From Shimia sagamensis (lineage in GTDB: Bacteria > Pseudomonadota > Alphaproteobacteria > Rhodobacterales > Rhodobacteraceae), in assembly GCF_900182745.1 (NCBI RefSeq), contig NZ_FXTY01000002.1, positions 1-64,000 on the forward strand: 64,000 bases of DNA. Direction: 5' to 3'. The notes under the pieces were generated by a model. It worked only from the letters and a program-made list of their open reading frames with translations. It was not told where the DNA came from and did no database searches. The position numbers were made by a program, and so were the translations under genes. Positions 37,470 to 47,024 of the stretch are shown here, in pieces. Position 1 is the first letter of the stretch. Each line of letters starts with the position of its first letter.

Positions 37470-38168
37470 ATGAGAATTTTTGGTGACGGAAAATCCAGCG
37501 CGGCTAAGGTGCACAGCATCGCCGTGATGCAGGATGTAAAAGCTTACTGGGACGGTCTGCGTGACGGTCACCCGGTGCCCTATCGCAGCGACGTGGATCC
37601 ACGCCAAATTCAAAAGGTGCTCAAGCACGCGTTCATTCTTGAACGCATCGCGCCGGGAATGGCACGCCTTCGGGTGTCCTGCAACACACTCACCGACGTG
37701 ATGGGTATGGACATGCGCGGCATGCCGATGTCTGCGCTGATCAACGAAGCGTCGCGTGACAGCTTTGGCCAGGCTTTAGAAAAGGTTTTTGCGGCACCAG
37801 CCATTGGTCGACTTGAGATGACCACAAACCGTGGTTTCCGCCGCAGTGGTCTAAACGCCGAAATGATGTTGCTGCCGCTGCGTTCTGACAGTGGCGAAGT
37901 GAACCGAATTCTCGGAGCGATCACCGTAGACGGCGATCTGGGGCGTGCGCCACAGCGATTTGACCTGGAAGGCAGCTTCTTGCGCCGGATCGATATGCCA
38001 AGCACAAATGCGCTTTCTGAAACCATGGCTGTACCGCAACTTCAGAAAGTTGAAATCACCACACCGGCTGGGTTTCAGCCTGTGCAGGACCGCGCCAAAA
38101 CACCGGCCACGTCGCGCACTGTACCCACAAAGCACTCGCATCTGCGGTTGGTCGTGTCGGACGACTAG
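37470..38168 (+). CDS. PAS-domain protein (PAS_5 type)
   Basis: A 232-residue cytoplasmic protein with a single PAS-like domain (about 30-155) of the alphaproteobacterial PAS_5 type: Tyr-Trp-x-x-Leu-Arg, Pro-Tyr-Arg-Ser-Asp-Val-Asp-Pro, Phe-Ile-Leu-Glu-Arg-Ile, and Asn-Arg-Ile-Leu-Gly-Ala-Ile. A basic, disordered tail follows. No output domain is seen, so it may act by protein-protein contact. GGGGGGAAGAG precedes the start. It is monocistronic and ends in a strong terminator. Confidence 0.8.
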   Translation: MRIFGDGKSSAAKVHSIAVMQDVKAYWDGLRDGHPVPYRSDVDPRQIQKVLKHAFILERIAPGMARLRVSCNTLTDVMGMDMRGMPMSALINEASRDSFGQALEKVFAAPAIGRLEMTTNRGFRRSGLNAEMMLLPLRSDSGEVNRILGAITVDGDLGRAPQRFDLEGSFLRRIDMPSTNALSETMAVPQLQKVEITTPAGFQPVQDRAKTPATSRTVPTKHSHLRLVVSDD

Positions 38169-38192
38169 AAGAGTTCATTCTGGTCTTACAAT

Positions 38193-38232
38193 GAAGGCGG
38201 GGTCTACTGGACATGGCACCCCGCCTTTTTTT
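38193..38232 (+). terminator. Rho-independent terminator after the PAS gene
   Basis: AAGGCGGGGT pairs perfectly with ACCCCGCCTT across a CTACTGGACATGGC loop, followed by a run of T. Confidence 0.92.
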
Positions 38233-38314
38233 GTGCCCACACATCAAATACAAAAAGGCCGCAGGTGAACGACGTCAGCCTTTAAATGTTTTGCAACTTC
38301 AAGACGAGAAGTCT

Positions 38315-39034
38315 CTAGCCGTCTAAGTGCAGATACACCCGCCGGTTTTGCTTTCCTTTTTTCTCTATCTTGCCAATCCGTACGTGGCCAATCTCGCGTG
38401 TGCTGGCCACATGAGTACCGCCGCACGGTTGCAGATCAACCTGCTCGTCCTCAGTGCCAATCCGCACGAGCCGCACCTTGCCTGCGCCTTTCGGTGGTGC
38501 CACCGACATGGTTTTCACCAACCCCGGATTGTCGGCCAATTCCGCATCGGTGATCCAGTCCTCCGTGACAGCCAAATCGCGGTCAATCAACGCATTCAGA
38601 GCATCACTCAAGGCCTGTTTGTCCTCAGGTGCTGAGGGCATGTCAAAATCCAACCGGCCTTTTTCTGCGCCTATTGATCCGCCGGTTACCGGCAAAGGAA
38701 TAACCACAGACAACAGATGCAGCGCTGTGTGTACGCGCATATGGCGATGCCGCCTGCTCCAATCCAAAACCTGTGTCACGTCGGTGCCAATCGGCGGCAA
38801 TTCTTCCGGCGCAGAGGGTACCAAAGCAATCCCACCGTCCAACGTTTTCACCGTTGTCGCGATCTCTGTCCGATGGTCGTCCCACTCCAAATGGCCGCTG
38901 TCCCCCGGTTGTCCCCCGCTGGTGGCGTAAAATAAGGGTGCATCCAGCACGATCCCGCCTTCGGGTGTGTGTCCAATCACCACGCCGATCGCTTCTTTTT
39001 GATAGGCGTCTTCCAAAAACAGCAGCTTGCTCAT
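38315..39034 (-). CDS. Alanyl-tRNA editing protein AlaX
   Basis: A 239-residue free-standing editing domain related to the C-terminal part of AlaRS. Zinc ligands are His-Thr-Ala-Leu-His (HxxxH) and Cys-Gly-Gly-Thr-His. Phe-Tyr-Ala-Thr-Ser-Gly-Gly-Gln-Pro-Gly-Asp is the substrate loop. It hydrolyses mischarged Ser- or Gly-tRNA(Ala). I use Met at 39034, whose ATG overlaps the mscS stop (ATGA); the long frame to 39193 is read-through of the mscS 3' end. Confidence 0.88.
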   Translation of the reverse strand: MSKLLFLEDAYQKEAIGVVIGHTPEGGIVLDAPLFYATSGGQPGDSGHLEWDDHRTEIATTVKTLDGGIALVPSAPEELPPIGTDVTQVLDWSRRHRHMRVHTALHLLSVVIPLPVTGGSIGAEKGRLDFDMPSAPEDKQALSDALNALIDRDLAVTEDWITDAELADNPGLVKTMSVAPPKGAGKVRLVRIGTEDEQVDLQPCGGTHVASTREIGHVRIGKIEKKGKQNRRVYLHLDG

Positions 39035-41466
39035 CGTCCGTCTCCGTCCCCATCTGAATCTGATCCGTCCATATCGTCGATGTCCGGTGGTGTTGGTGTG
39101 CCGCTCGCAGGCGCGAATGCTTGAGAAACCGGAGGTACAGAGGCTTTGGCTGCGGGTGCCTCCCCGCGCAAGGCTTCGGGGTTGCGCAACCACAGGTCGC
39201 GCTGTGCAAACGGAATTTCGATGCCTTCTGCCACAAACCGCCGCGCGATTTCGTGGTTCAGGTCACTTTTCACCGTCAACATCCAGTTTACATCGCGCAA
39301 AATGGCGCGGATTTCGAAATCGAGCGAGTCTGCGCCGAACCCCTGAAACACCACCGATGGAGCTGGGTTGGCCAAAACCATCGGATGAGATTCTGCAATT
39401 TCGCGCAAGATGCCCTCAACCCATCGCGTATCCGTGCCATAGGCCACCCCCACAGGCACAATCACCCGACCCACAGTGTTGCCACGCGTGTAGTTGGTCA
39501 CCGTACCAGCAATAAGATCACTGTTTGGGATGACCACATCCGTGCGATCAAACGTTTCGATACGGGTGGAGCGAACTGAAATATCGCGTACATAGCCCAT
39601 TTGGCCATTCACATCGATCCAATCACCTTCGCTCACCGGTCGTTCGATCAAAAGAATGATGCCACTGACAAAGTTTGACACAATGTTCTGTAGGCCAAAA
39701 CCAATGCCAACCGACAACGCACCAGCAAACAGCGCGATGTTGCCAAGATTGATCCCGGCCACACTCAAAGCGATGAGGGCTGCCAGAAAAATCCCGATAT
39801 ATCCCGCACCGGACACAACCGCAGTCTGACCGCCAGAATCCAAGCTTGTCTTTGGCAAGATATTGTCACGCAGGAAACTTTGCGACAGGCGTGTCACCCC
39901 ATGTCCAAACGCGTAAACGACCACCAACAACAAAATGGTTTCCGGAGACAGAACCAGGTCGCCAAACGTCAAGCCGTCGGCAATGTTGCGCCAGATTTGG
40001 TGCAGGTCGGACACCTGTGCGCCCCAGCTCATCAAGAAGACCGGCAGCGACAGGATTACAATGCCAATTCCTGCCAAAACAGCCGCCAGAGGGCTATCTT
40101 CGTCATCCCGCCCACTTAGGGCCGAGAATATTTTCTGAATAACCCGCTGCGCCACCAGCAAGAAAGCCACAAGGAAAACGGTACGTGTGCTGGAAAAGAC
40201 TAGATAGCTCGCGCCTCGTGTTAGGCCGATGGTGGCAAGCACGCTGCCAATCACCGAGACAACAACCGTGTAGCGACCCAGCAGCGAAACCAACTGCCCA
40301 ACTGCGGTTAGAGGTCCTTCCTCTTCGGCACGCATCGAACCAGCATGGCGCGTGACAAGGCGACCAAGCAGTCCAAGGAAATAGGCGGCAGTCACTGTGA
40401 TAACAAAGAACACCACCGATTCAGTGCCCAGCGTCCAGCTTTCATAGCGGGCCAGTTCTACAAACAGAGAACTCAACGCCAGCATTGCGCCCAGCACGGT
40501 ACTGGCCCGTCGCCCCTTGCGTTTTTCCGTTTCGGTTAGGTTCACCAGCAGCAAAGGTCGGTCATTGCGTGAGAACACCCGCTCGCCCAACCAGCGTGCG
40601 GTCAAAAGCTCAAACGTCATCAAAGGTAAAATGGACAACACCACGTCGCCGCGCAGCCCTGGCAAATCGGTGGCATAAACCGCCTTGGAGAAAGCAAGCA
40701 CCCCCAACATTGGCAGCACGACCTGCCCGTAAGACAGCAAGAAAACTGCAATCCAGCGTGTTGCGGATAAATGGTGGCGATCTCGGATCATGCCCTGCAA
40801 AACACGGTCCGTCCACCGCATCCCGCGTGTTAGTAAAATGAGTGCAATCGCGAGGAAAAATAGCATCCGCGGCAACGAGGACCGCAATTCATTGCGCTGC
40901 TTTTCGTGCACCCAACCGGTTTGGAACTCCAAAGCAACAAGCCGGAATGTCTCAGTCAATTCCCGCAGTGCTGGTCCCCAAAGCTCCGGCTTGAGAGGGA
41001 AAGGCCCCGGTTCCAACAAGATCTGTGTCTGCCGCTCGCGTAACAACACGTCGATAGACCGGATCAACTCCCCTGCTTCGGTTAGAGCCAAGTCTGCCCG
41101 CCGTACCGGCGCAGTTGCCTCTGACAACGACAGTTCCAACTGCCGTCGCTCATTGGCAACATCCTCCGCCTCGCCGCCCTCTGGGACCGGTCCCAGCCGC
41201 TCCAGCTGAGCTTCCAGCGTAATGACGGAAATCCGCGACCGAGAACTTTCTGAGGAAAAATCTTCGCTCCACAGCGACAACTGATCACGCAGCGTGTCCA
41301 TGGCCGCTTCAGAAGCGCGATCATTGTCGATGGCTTCGGCGGCGCGGTCCGCAACCCGCCGCCATTCTCCGTAGTCCGGTGGCAATGTGCCCTGCGCCCA
41401 GGCCGCCGTTACCCAAACGGTCAGGACCGTGACCGCTACACTCAGAAACTTGGCCAGTGGGCGCAT
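39031..41466 (-). CDS. MscS-family mechanosensitive channel with DUF3772 periplasmic domain
   Basis: An 811-residue protein. A signal peptide (to about 24) is followed by a periplasmic helical domain of the DUF3772 type (about 30-200), then eleven or so membrane segments, then the MscS core near 560-760 with Gly-Phe-Gly-Leu-Gln-Asn-Ile-Val-Ser-Asn-Phe-Val-Ser-Gly (pore helix) and Gly-Asp-Trp-Ile-Asp-Val-Asn-Gly. It is a large MscK/YbdG-type channel that opens under membrane tension. The tail is acidic and low-complexity. It lies 12 bases after cysK, and its stop overlaps alaX. Confidence 0.9.
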   Translation of the reverse strand: MRPLAKFLSVAVTVLTVWVTAAWAQGTLPPDYGEWRRVADRAAEAIDNDRASEAAMDTLRDQLSLWSEDFSSESSRSRISVITLEAQLERLGPVPEGGEAEDVANERRQLELSLSEATAPVRRADLALTEAGELIRSIDVLLRERQTQILLEPGPFPLKPELWGPALRELTETFRLVALEFQTGWVHEKQRNELRSSLPRMLFFLAIALILLTRGMRWTDRVLQGMIRDRHHLSATRWIAVFLLSYGQVVLPMLGVLAFSKAVYATDLPGLRGDVVLSILPLMTFELLTARWLGERVFSRNDRPLLLVNLTETEKRKGRRASTVLGAMLALSSLFVELARYESWTLGTESVVFFVITVTAAYFLGLLGRLVTRHAGSMRAEEEGPLTAVGQLVSLLGRYTVVVSVIGSVLATIGLTRGASYLVFSSTRTVFLVAFLLVAQRVIQKIFSALSGRDDEDSPLAAVLAGIGIVILSLPVFLMSWGAQVSDLHQIWRNIADGLTFGDLVLSPETILLLVVVYAFGHGVTRLSQSFLRDNILPKTSLDSGGQTAVVSGAGYIGIFLAALIALSVAGINLGNIALFAGALSVGIGFGLQNIVSNFVSGIILLIERPVSEGDWIDVNGQMGYVRDISVRSTRIETFDRTDVVIPNSDLIAGTVTNYTRGNTVGRVIVPVGVAYGTDTRWVEGILREIAESHPMVLANPAPSVVFQGFGADSLDFEIRAILRDVNWMLTVKSDLNHEIARRFVAEGIEIPFAQRDLWLRNPEALRGEAPAAKASVPPVSQAFAPASGTPTPPDIDDMDGSDSDGDGDGR

Positions 41467-41478
41467 TATGGGACTGCC

Positions 41479-42516
41479 TTATACGTCTTCGAAGACACCT
41501 GGAATGCTGCTTGGGCCCTTGTTGCCCAGCCACGCAGGGGTTGGCAGGCCTTTTTCCTTTAGGAATTCCGGGTTGAACAGCTTGGATTGATAGCGCGTGC
41601 CGTAGTCACAAAGGATCGTGACAATTGTATTTCCAGGCCCCATTTCTTTTGCCATGCGCACCGCACCGGCCACGTTTACGCCGGACGACCCACCAAGGCA
41701 AAGGCCTTCGTTCTCCAGCAGGTCAAACACATACGGCAGCGCCTCTTCGTCTGAAATTTGGTAGCTCATGTCCGGGGTGAAGCCTTCGAGGTTTGCGGTG
41801 ATACGCCCCTGCCCGATGCCTTCGGTGATGGAGCCACCCTCGGATTTCAATTCGCCGCTGGTGTAAAAGCTATGCAGCGCAGCGCCCATCGGATCCGCGA
41901 GGCCAATTTTCACGCCTTTTGGCTGCAAAGCTTCGGCAACGCCCGCCAAAGTACCGCCCGATCCAACGGCACAGGTGAAGGCGTCCACTTTGCCACCGGT
42001 CTGTTCCCAGATTTCAGGACCTGTGGTTTCCACGTGGCTCTGTCGGTTGGCTACGTTGTCAAACTGGTTGGCCCAGATCGCACCGTTTGGCTCTGTCTTC
42101 GCCAGCTCGGCGGCGAGACGGCCTGAGTAGCGCACATAGTTGTTTGGGTTTTTGTACGGCGCGGCTGGCACCTGAACCAACTCGGCGCCGGCAAGCCGCA
42201 GCATGTCTTTCTTTTCCTGAGACTGCGTCTCAGGGATCACAATCACAGTTTTGAAACCCATGGAGGCACCCACAAGCGCCAGACCAATACCGGTGTTGCC
42301 TGCGGTGCCTTCAACGATGGTGCCACCAGGTTTCAACTCACCCCGCGCAATGGCATCTTTGATGATATACAACGCGGCCCGATCTTTGACGGATTGTCCG
42401 GGGTTCATAAACTCCGCCTTGCCAAAAATCTCACACCCCGTTTCATCGCTGACTTTGTTCAGGCGGATCAAAGGGGTGTTGCCAATCGCTTGGGCCAGAT
42501 CACGGGCGATATGCAT
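41479..42516 (-). CDS. cysK: Cysteine synthase A
   Basis: A 345-residue PLP enzyme making L-cysteine from O-acetylserine and sulfide. Lys in Gly-Gln-Ser-Val-Lys-Asp-Arg-Ala-Ala (near residue 45) binds PLP; Glu-Gly-Thr-Ala-Gly-Asn-Thr-Gly is the substrate-loop motif, and Gly-Ser-Gly-Gly-Thr-Leu binds the PLP phosphate. It is a few residues longer than most CysK, with an extended C-terminus. Met 42516 is chosen for family fit; the frame opens to 42567. Confidence 0.92.
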   Translation of the reverse strand: MHIARDLAQAIGNTPLIRLNKVSDETGCEIFGKAEFMNPGQSVKDRAALYIIKDAIARGELKPGGTIVEGTAGNTGIGLALVGASMGFKTVIVIPETQSQEKKDMLRLAGAELVQVPAAPYKNPNNYVRYSGRLAAELAKTEPNGAIWANQFDNVANRQSHVETTGPEIWEQTGGKVDAFTCAVGSGGTLAGVAEALQPKGVKIGLADPMGAALHSFYTSGELKSEGGSITEGIGQGRITANLEGFTPDMSYQISDEEALPYVFDLLENEGLCLGGSSGVNVAGAVRMAKEMGPGNTIVTILCDYGTRYQSKLFNPEFLKEKGLPTPAWLGNKGPSSIPGVFEDV

Positions 42517-42573
42517 GTTGCGCGGTCCTTTATAGATGTCTGAAATCCTGTGTAGGCAAGCCGTCAAGCAAAC

Positions 42574-43698
42574 TCAAGCGGTCCCGCGCAGGCGGTCGCG
42601 ATGTCGTGCCAACCAAAGTGCCGCCAAAACTAGCGGCGCATTCACCACTTGCTTGTTGTCGACCATCTGCATCAGCTGATCATAGCTGTAGACATAAGAA
42701 CAAATGTCTTCCGCCTCATGCGCCAATCCAGACACGCCAACCACCTCATCAGGAAGGTCAGCCAAGCCTAGGTAAATGTTGTAAAATTCCGTACTGCATC
42801 CCGGCGATGCGTAGCAATTTGCCACCTCATGAAGAGTTGCCAAATCAAGCCCTGCCTCCTCCTGAGCCTCGCGACGAGCACAGGTTTCCGGCGACTCGTC
42901 AGCATCTAAGCGTCCAGCGATTGGCTCCAGTTGCCAAGGCAATTCATCACCACGCGCCAAAGGTCCGGGTCGGAATTGTTCGATCAATAAAACGCGATCC
43001 CGCACCGGATCATACGGCAGCACAATCACGGCATCTGTGGCCACAAACACCGCACGTTTGACCATATCGCTTCGCGCGCCGTCATAGCGGCGAAACGTCA
43101 GATCATATTCTTCCATAGTGAAAAAATCGGCATATGGTCGCGTCAAAGTGACATCACTCACATCTGCACGTGTCATTCCACTTGGACTCACCGCATCATT
43201 GCGCCGCTGTGCCTGCATTTTGGCGGTGGCGCGTGCCTTAATCATGGGCAACATGCGGTCCACCACAGCCCGACTCCGGTGACCAAAATATGTCATTTCT
43301 TCCACAGCTCTGAGGACAGTGACCTCGCCAAACCGCTGCGCCCAGCTGTCAAGTGACCATGCACCATCAGGAACCCAGCCAGAGTTGTCACTTTTGAAAA
43401 CCTGCGCCGGGTGTGACTGACCATCAACTTCCACAGAAACGTCTGTCAAATCATAGTCGTAGCTGCCTTCATAATACCGAAGGCGCTCAACGCCATCCTC
43501 ACTTAACCCACCAATGAACAAGCCGTATGCTTGGTTGTCAGACGGCTTTAGGATTGGAAAGTCCTGCCCCTGCACCGCAAACACCGCGTGGTCAGGCAAT
43601 TCCGCTGGTCTCAAGTTCAGCTCACTGGCTGCTTTCCCAAGCACAGCTTCTAGCAGCGGCACGTGCCGCAACGTGCCATACACAAATACATTTTTCAT
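42574..43698 (-). CDS. AIG2/gamma-glutamylcyclotransferase-NUDIX fusion protein
   Basis: A 374-residue two-domain protein. Residues 1-115 are AIG2-like (Val-Phe-Val-Tyr-Gly-Thr-Leu-Arg at the start is the family P-loop-like motif). From about 190 a NUDIX hydrolase follows, with the full Nudix box in Gly-Arg-Leu-Asp-Ala-Asp-Glu...Arg-Glu-Ala-Gln-Glu-Glu-Ala-Gly (GX5EX7REUXEEXGU). It resembles ADP-ribose pyrophosphatases of the TrgB type. Its neighbour is trgA; a trgA-trgB pairing is known from Rhodobacter tellurite work, so this may be a TrgB-like protein. It sits 3 bases after trgA. Confidence 0.85.
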   Translation of the reverse strand: MKNVFVYGTLRHVPLLEAVLGKAASELNLRPAELPDHAVFAVQGQDFPILKPSDNQAYGLFIGGLSEDGVERLRYYEGSYDYDLTDVSVEVDGQSHPAQVFKSDNSGWVPDGAWSLDSWAQRFGEVTVLRAVEEMTYFGHRSRAVVDRMLPMIKARATAKMQAQRRNDAVSPSGMTRADVSDVTLTRPYADFFTMEEYDLTFRRYDGARSDMVKRAVFVATDAVIVLPYDPVRDRVLLIEQFRPGPLARGDELPWQLEPIAGRLDADESPETCARREAQEEAGLDLATLHEVANCYASPGCSTEFYNIYLGLADLPDEVVGVSGLAHEAEDICSYVYSYDQLMQMVDNKQVVNAPLVLAALWLARHRDRLRGTA

Positions 43699-43701
43699 GA
43701 T

Positions 43702-44136
43702 TTAGCCCCAGCGTCTCGCTGCAAAATTTGTAAAATGGCCGCTCACCACGGCGCTCACCGCAAGTGTCACCAGGACGGTAGGGTGCAGCAGATACAGCCC
43801 ATATTCCATTGAAACAGTGATTGCACGCTCCAAAGCTTCCACCGGCTCGTCCAAGCGTCGCCGCATCGCCAGGCGCAACATCTCTATGAGGCCAAACATC
43901 AACAATCCCCAAAACACCATCGAGACCACACCAACAAGCCCCAGTTCGACCGCACCACTGCGCCCCGCGCGACGTCCCATCACGCGCCAGCCAACAACCA
44001 GCCCGATCCCGGCACTGATCATTGTCATCTGGCCAGGATTGGATCCCTCTGGCATTTGCGGTTTCACAAATTCCGCCACCAAACCGCCTGAGATGGCAAG
44101 GCAGATGGCGGCAACTAACTTATTGGATGAAATCAT
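43702..44136 (-). CDS. trgA: TrgA-family membrane protein
   Basis: A 144-residue integral membrane protein with about four hydrophobic segments and a Met-Pro-Glu-Gly-Ser-Asn-Pro-Gly loop after the first, matching TrgA from the Rhodobacter sphaeroides tellurite-resistance locus (about 146 residues). Its molecular role is unknown. ATG 44136 overlaps the cfa-like stop by four bases. It is followed by the NUDIX fusion, then cysK, an order similar to the original trgAB-cysK locus. Confidence 0.8.
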   Translation of the reverse strand: MISSNKLVAAICLAISGGLVAEFVKPQMPEGSNPGQMTMISAGIGLVVGWRVMGRRAGRSGAVELGLVGVVSMVFWGLLMFGLIEMLRLAMRRRLDEPVEALERAITVSMEYGLYLLHPTVLVTLAVSAVVSGHFTNFAARRWG

Positions 44137-45344
44137 ATACCGGGCTTTTCGATCGTGATTTGAGTCACGTCGCAGCTTCCACTGCGAAACGCCGCAGCAC
44201 AAGAGGTCAGATAAAAATTCCACATACGGCGAAACCGTTCATCAAAACCCATGCCCTGGATACGATCCCAGTGGGCGTTGAATGTTTCGTGCCATCGGCG
44301 CAACGTCTGGCTGTAGCTGTCGCCAAATTCAATTGACCCAGCCACCGTCAACCCAACCTTATTGACCTCTTCGCGCAGGGCGGTTGGGCTGGGCAACATC
44401 CCACCGGGGAAGATGTATTTTTGTATGAAATCAACGCCCTTACGATATTGTTCAAACCGGGCATCCGTCAGAGTGATAATCTGCAATGTGGCCTTGCCAC
44501 CAGGTTTCAAGCGATCCCGAACCGCTTCAAAATACACGGGCCAATATTTCTCGCCTACCGCCTCAAACATCTCGATACTGGCGATCCCGTCATAAATCGC
44601 AGTTTCTTCGCGATAGTCTTGCAACTTGAAGTTCACCATGTGAGAAAGCCCTGCATTCTCAATGCGTTCCTTGGCAAACTTCAACTGTTCTTCTGAGATG
44701 GTGAGGCCGGTAACCTTTAGACCACGCTCTTTGGCAGCATATTCTGCAAAGCCCCCCCACCCACAGCCAATCTCCAACACATGGTCGCCAGATTTCACGC
44801 CCATCTGATCAACCATACTGGCGTATTTGGCGATTTGAGCGTCTTCCATGCTCTCTTGGCCGGTTTCAAAAATGGCGGACGAATAAGTCATCGTGTCATC
44901 CAGCCACAGTCTGTAAAACGCATTGCCTAAGTCATAATGGTAACTGATGTTTTTCTTAGCCTGGGTTTTGGTATTGGTGTTCATCCAATGGCGCAGCCGT
45001 TCAAACGCGCGGATAAAATACATGCCCGGAAACCCGTCATACAGCGCGTCATTGTCGTGGCGCAGGAAATCACAAAACGCCTGTAAGTCTGGACTGCTCC
45101 ACCACCCTTCGAGGTAGGCTTCACAAAACCCCAATTCCCCTTCACGCATCAATCGCGCGAAGGTGTTTCCTTTGTGCACGTGCATCTCACAGACCGGCCC
45201 TGCCTCTGCGCCTTGTGCCCGAAACCTGCGCCCGTCTTGCAGGACAAAATCAATCTGTCCGTTGTTGATCTTTTGCGCCGTGTCAAACACCGCAGAAAAA
45301 TAGCGCGGCAGGTTTGCTTCACCTTTGGTCGACGTCAGGTACAT
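44133..45344 (-). CDS. cfa: Cyclopropane-fatty-acyl-phospholipid synthase-like methyltransferase
   Basis: A 403-residue SAM-dependent methyltransferase of the CFA synthase family. Ile-Ser-Tyr-His-Tyr-Asp-Leu-Gly-Asn-x-Phe-Tyr, Met-Thr-Tyr-Ser-Ser-Ala-Ile-Phe, Val-Leu-Glu-Ile-Gly-Cys-Gly-Trp-Gly-Gly (SAM binding), and Ser-Ile-Glu-Met-Phe-Glu-Ala-Val-Gly are all present. It methylenates unsaturated acyl chains in membranes. Met 45344 fits the family length; the frame opens further upstream without similarity. First gene of the run cfa-trgA-NUDIX-cysK-mscS-alaX. Confidence 0.88.
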   Translation of the reverse strand: MYLTSTKGEANLPRYFSAVFDTAQKINNGQIDFVLQDGRRFRAQGAEAGPVCEMHVHKGNTFARLMREGELGFCEAYLEGWWSSPDLQAFCDFLRHDNDALYDGFPGMYFIRAFERLRHWMNTNTKTQAKKNISYHYDLGNAFYRLWLDDTMTYSSAIFETGQESMEDAQIAKYASMVDQMGVKSGDHVLEIGCGWGGFAEYAAKERGLKVTGLTISEEQLKFAKERIENAGLSHMVNFKLQDYREETAIYDGIASIEMFEAVGEKYWPVYFEAVRDRLKPGGKATLQIITLTDARFEQYRKGVDFIQKYIFPGGMLPSPTALREEVNKVGLTVAGSIEFGDSYSQTLRRWHETFNAHWDRIQGMGFDERFRRMWNFYLTSCAAAFRSGSCDVTQITIEKPGI

Positions 45345-45720
45345 CCAGGTCCCCCCTCTTCCTTGTGTGATCCAAATGCTAGGCGGGACCAGTGTCTTAC
45401 GGCAAGTAATAATTGTGGTCCAAAGAGGCACCTTGTCACAGAATCGGGTGCATCCCCTGCACCTCACGATCCTGCGACAAGGCTCCCAGTAGCAGCGATC
45501 AACACGAATTGTCGCTGCTCTGAGGGTTTCACATATGGGGATGCGCGCGCACCGCGGCAAGTCGACGTCACTCTTTGTCGCCGACGTCTATCTTGAAGAA
45601 TTAACCGGCGAAGCGTCTAAGTGTGGTCTCAATATGAACTGTGCTGACTCTGTAATGTCTTTGGCCTCCGTCCGCCCATAGTGTCCTTTCAAACACTTAC
45701 AGAGGTGCTGATCTCTTGGA
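45345..45720 (+). other. Intergenic region upstream of cfa
   Basis: About 375 bases between the minus-strand cfa gene and the downstream end of the aminotransferase gene. It must hold the promoter of the six-gene run. No gene, strong hairpin or clear -35/-10 pair was recognised. Confidence 0.45.
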
Positions 45721-46941
45721 TTACAAAACCGAGTCGAGCGCCGAAATCAATTTTTGCACTTCAGACTCGGTGGTGTAATGCACAAAGCTGACCCTCAAAA
45801 CACCGTGAGTGGCGTCTACATTCATGCCCTCCAGCGCCCGTAGCGCATAAAAGTCACCCCCACCGGCCATCACCCCGTGGGGGGCCAATTGCGCAGCCAG
45901 TGTTTCCCCAGGCGTGTTGGTCACCAACGCTACTGTTGGCGCTCGTTTTGCCGCCTCTGTAGGTCCAATCAGCCGCACGGAGTTCTTTGACGTCGCATAA
46001 TCCAACAAGGGCTGAAGCAGCTTTTCTTCGTGGTCGCGCATCAAATCATGCACTGCCGCGCCCGTCGCCACGGGTGTCTCCCCAAGGAGTCCATGATGCG
46101 CCGCCAGAGCCTCGATATAGTCCACCATGCCGGCACTGGCCGCAACTTGTGCGTGGTCCGGTCCGGCTGGCGTGAACCGTTTATACAGACTGTCACCGTT
46201 GAAATAATGCCCTTGGTTGGGCAGCATTTCCCCAATATTGCGTCGGACAACCATGATGCCTTGGTGTGGACCGTATGTTTTATAGGCGGAGAACATGTAA
46301 ATGTCCGCTCCCATCCCACCAACATCCGGCAACCCATGTGGCGCATAGCTCACGCCATCCACACAGACAAAGGCTCCTGCGGCATGTGCCAGCGCAGTGA
46401 TTTTGGCCACCGGATTGATTTCACCCACCACGTTGGAACAATGGGGAAAACATACCAACCGCACGCGATCGTCGAGCAGCTCCATAAGCTTCTCGGGGTC
46501 CAGGTGTCCAGTGTCGGGATCAATTGTCCACTCGCGCACTTCGATGCCTTCGTCGGCCAATCGGCGCCACGGGCCTGAATTGGCCTCGTGATCCTGATTG
46601 GTCACAATAATGGCATCACCTGGATCCATCCACTGACGAAACGCTTGCGCCAATACATAGGTGTTTTGCGTGGTTGAGGGGCCGAAAGACACCTCATCGC
46701 TGCCCACGCCCAACAAGCCTGCCAACCGGGCTCGCGCCTCATCCATCTCCGCCCCAGCCAGCTCCGAGGCCCGATACGGCGCATACGGTTGCACTTTGCG
46801 TTCGCGATAAAATCGGGTCAGCCGGTCAATCACCTGCGCGGAGGTATAGCTGCCGCCTGCATTTTCAAAGAACGCTTGTCCCTCAAGCGATTGTTCTGAG
46901 AACGCTGGAAATTGGCTGCGGACAAAATCTACATCAAGCAT
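45721..46941 (-). CDS. Class V aminotransferase (cysteine desulfurase-like)
   Basis: A 406-residue PLP enzyme. Ala-Gly-Gly-Ser-Tyr near the N-terminus, Phe-Gly-Pro-Ser-Thr-Thr-Gln-Asn, Glu-Ala-Asn-Ser-Gly-Pro-Trp, Val-Cys-Val-Asp-Gly-Val-Ser-Tyr-Ala-Pro-His and the PLP lysine in Phe-Ser-Ala-Tyr-Lys-Thr-Tyr-Gly are typical of the class V group that includes CsdA-like desulfurases. A clear mobile-loop active-site cysteine is not obvious, so it may be another lyase or aminotransferase. Met 46941 fits the family; the frame opens to 46971. Confidence 0.85.
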   Translation of the reverse strand: MLDVDFVRSQFPAFSEQSLEGQAFFENAGGSYTSAQVIDRLTRFYRERKVQPYAPYRASELAGAEMDEARARLAGLLGVGSDEVSFGPSTTQNTYVLAQAFRQWMDPGDAIIVTNQDHEANSGPWRRLADEGIEVREWTIDPDTGHLDPEKLMELLDDRVRLVCFPHCSNVVGEINPVAKITALAHAAGAFVCVDGVSYAPHGLPDVGGMGADIYMFSAYKTYGPHQGIMVVRRNIGEMLPNQGHYFNGDSLYKRFTPAGPDHAQVAASAGMVDYIEALAAHHGLLGETPVATGAAVHDLMRDHEEKLLQPLLDYATSKNSVRLIGPTEAAKRAPTVALVTNTPGETLAAQLAPHGVMAGGGDFYALRALEGMNVDATHGVLRVSFVHYTTESEVQKLISALDSVL

Positions 46942-47024
46942 TGGATACCTCCCCTTAGTTGCCTCGCACAAAACCGCCGTTTTCGGGCAGGGTCAAGTCG
47001 GGAAACAACACCAAAACGCGACGT

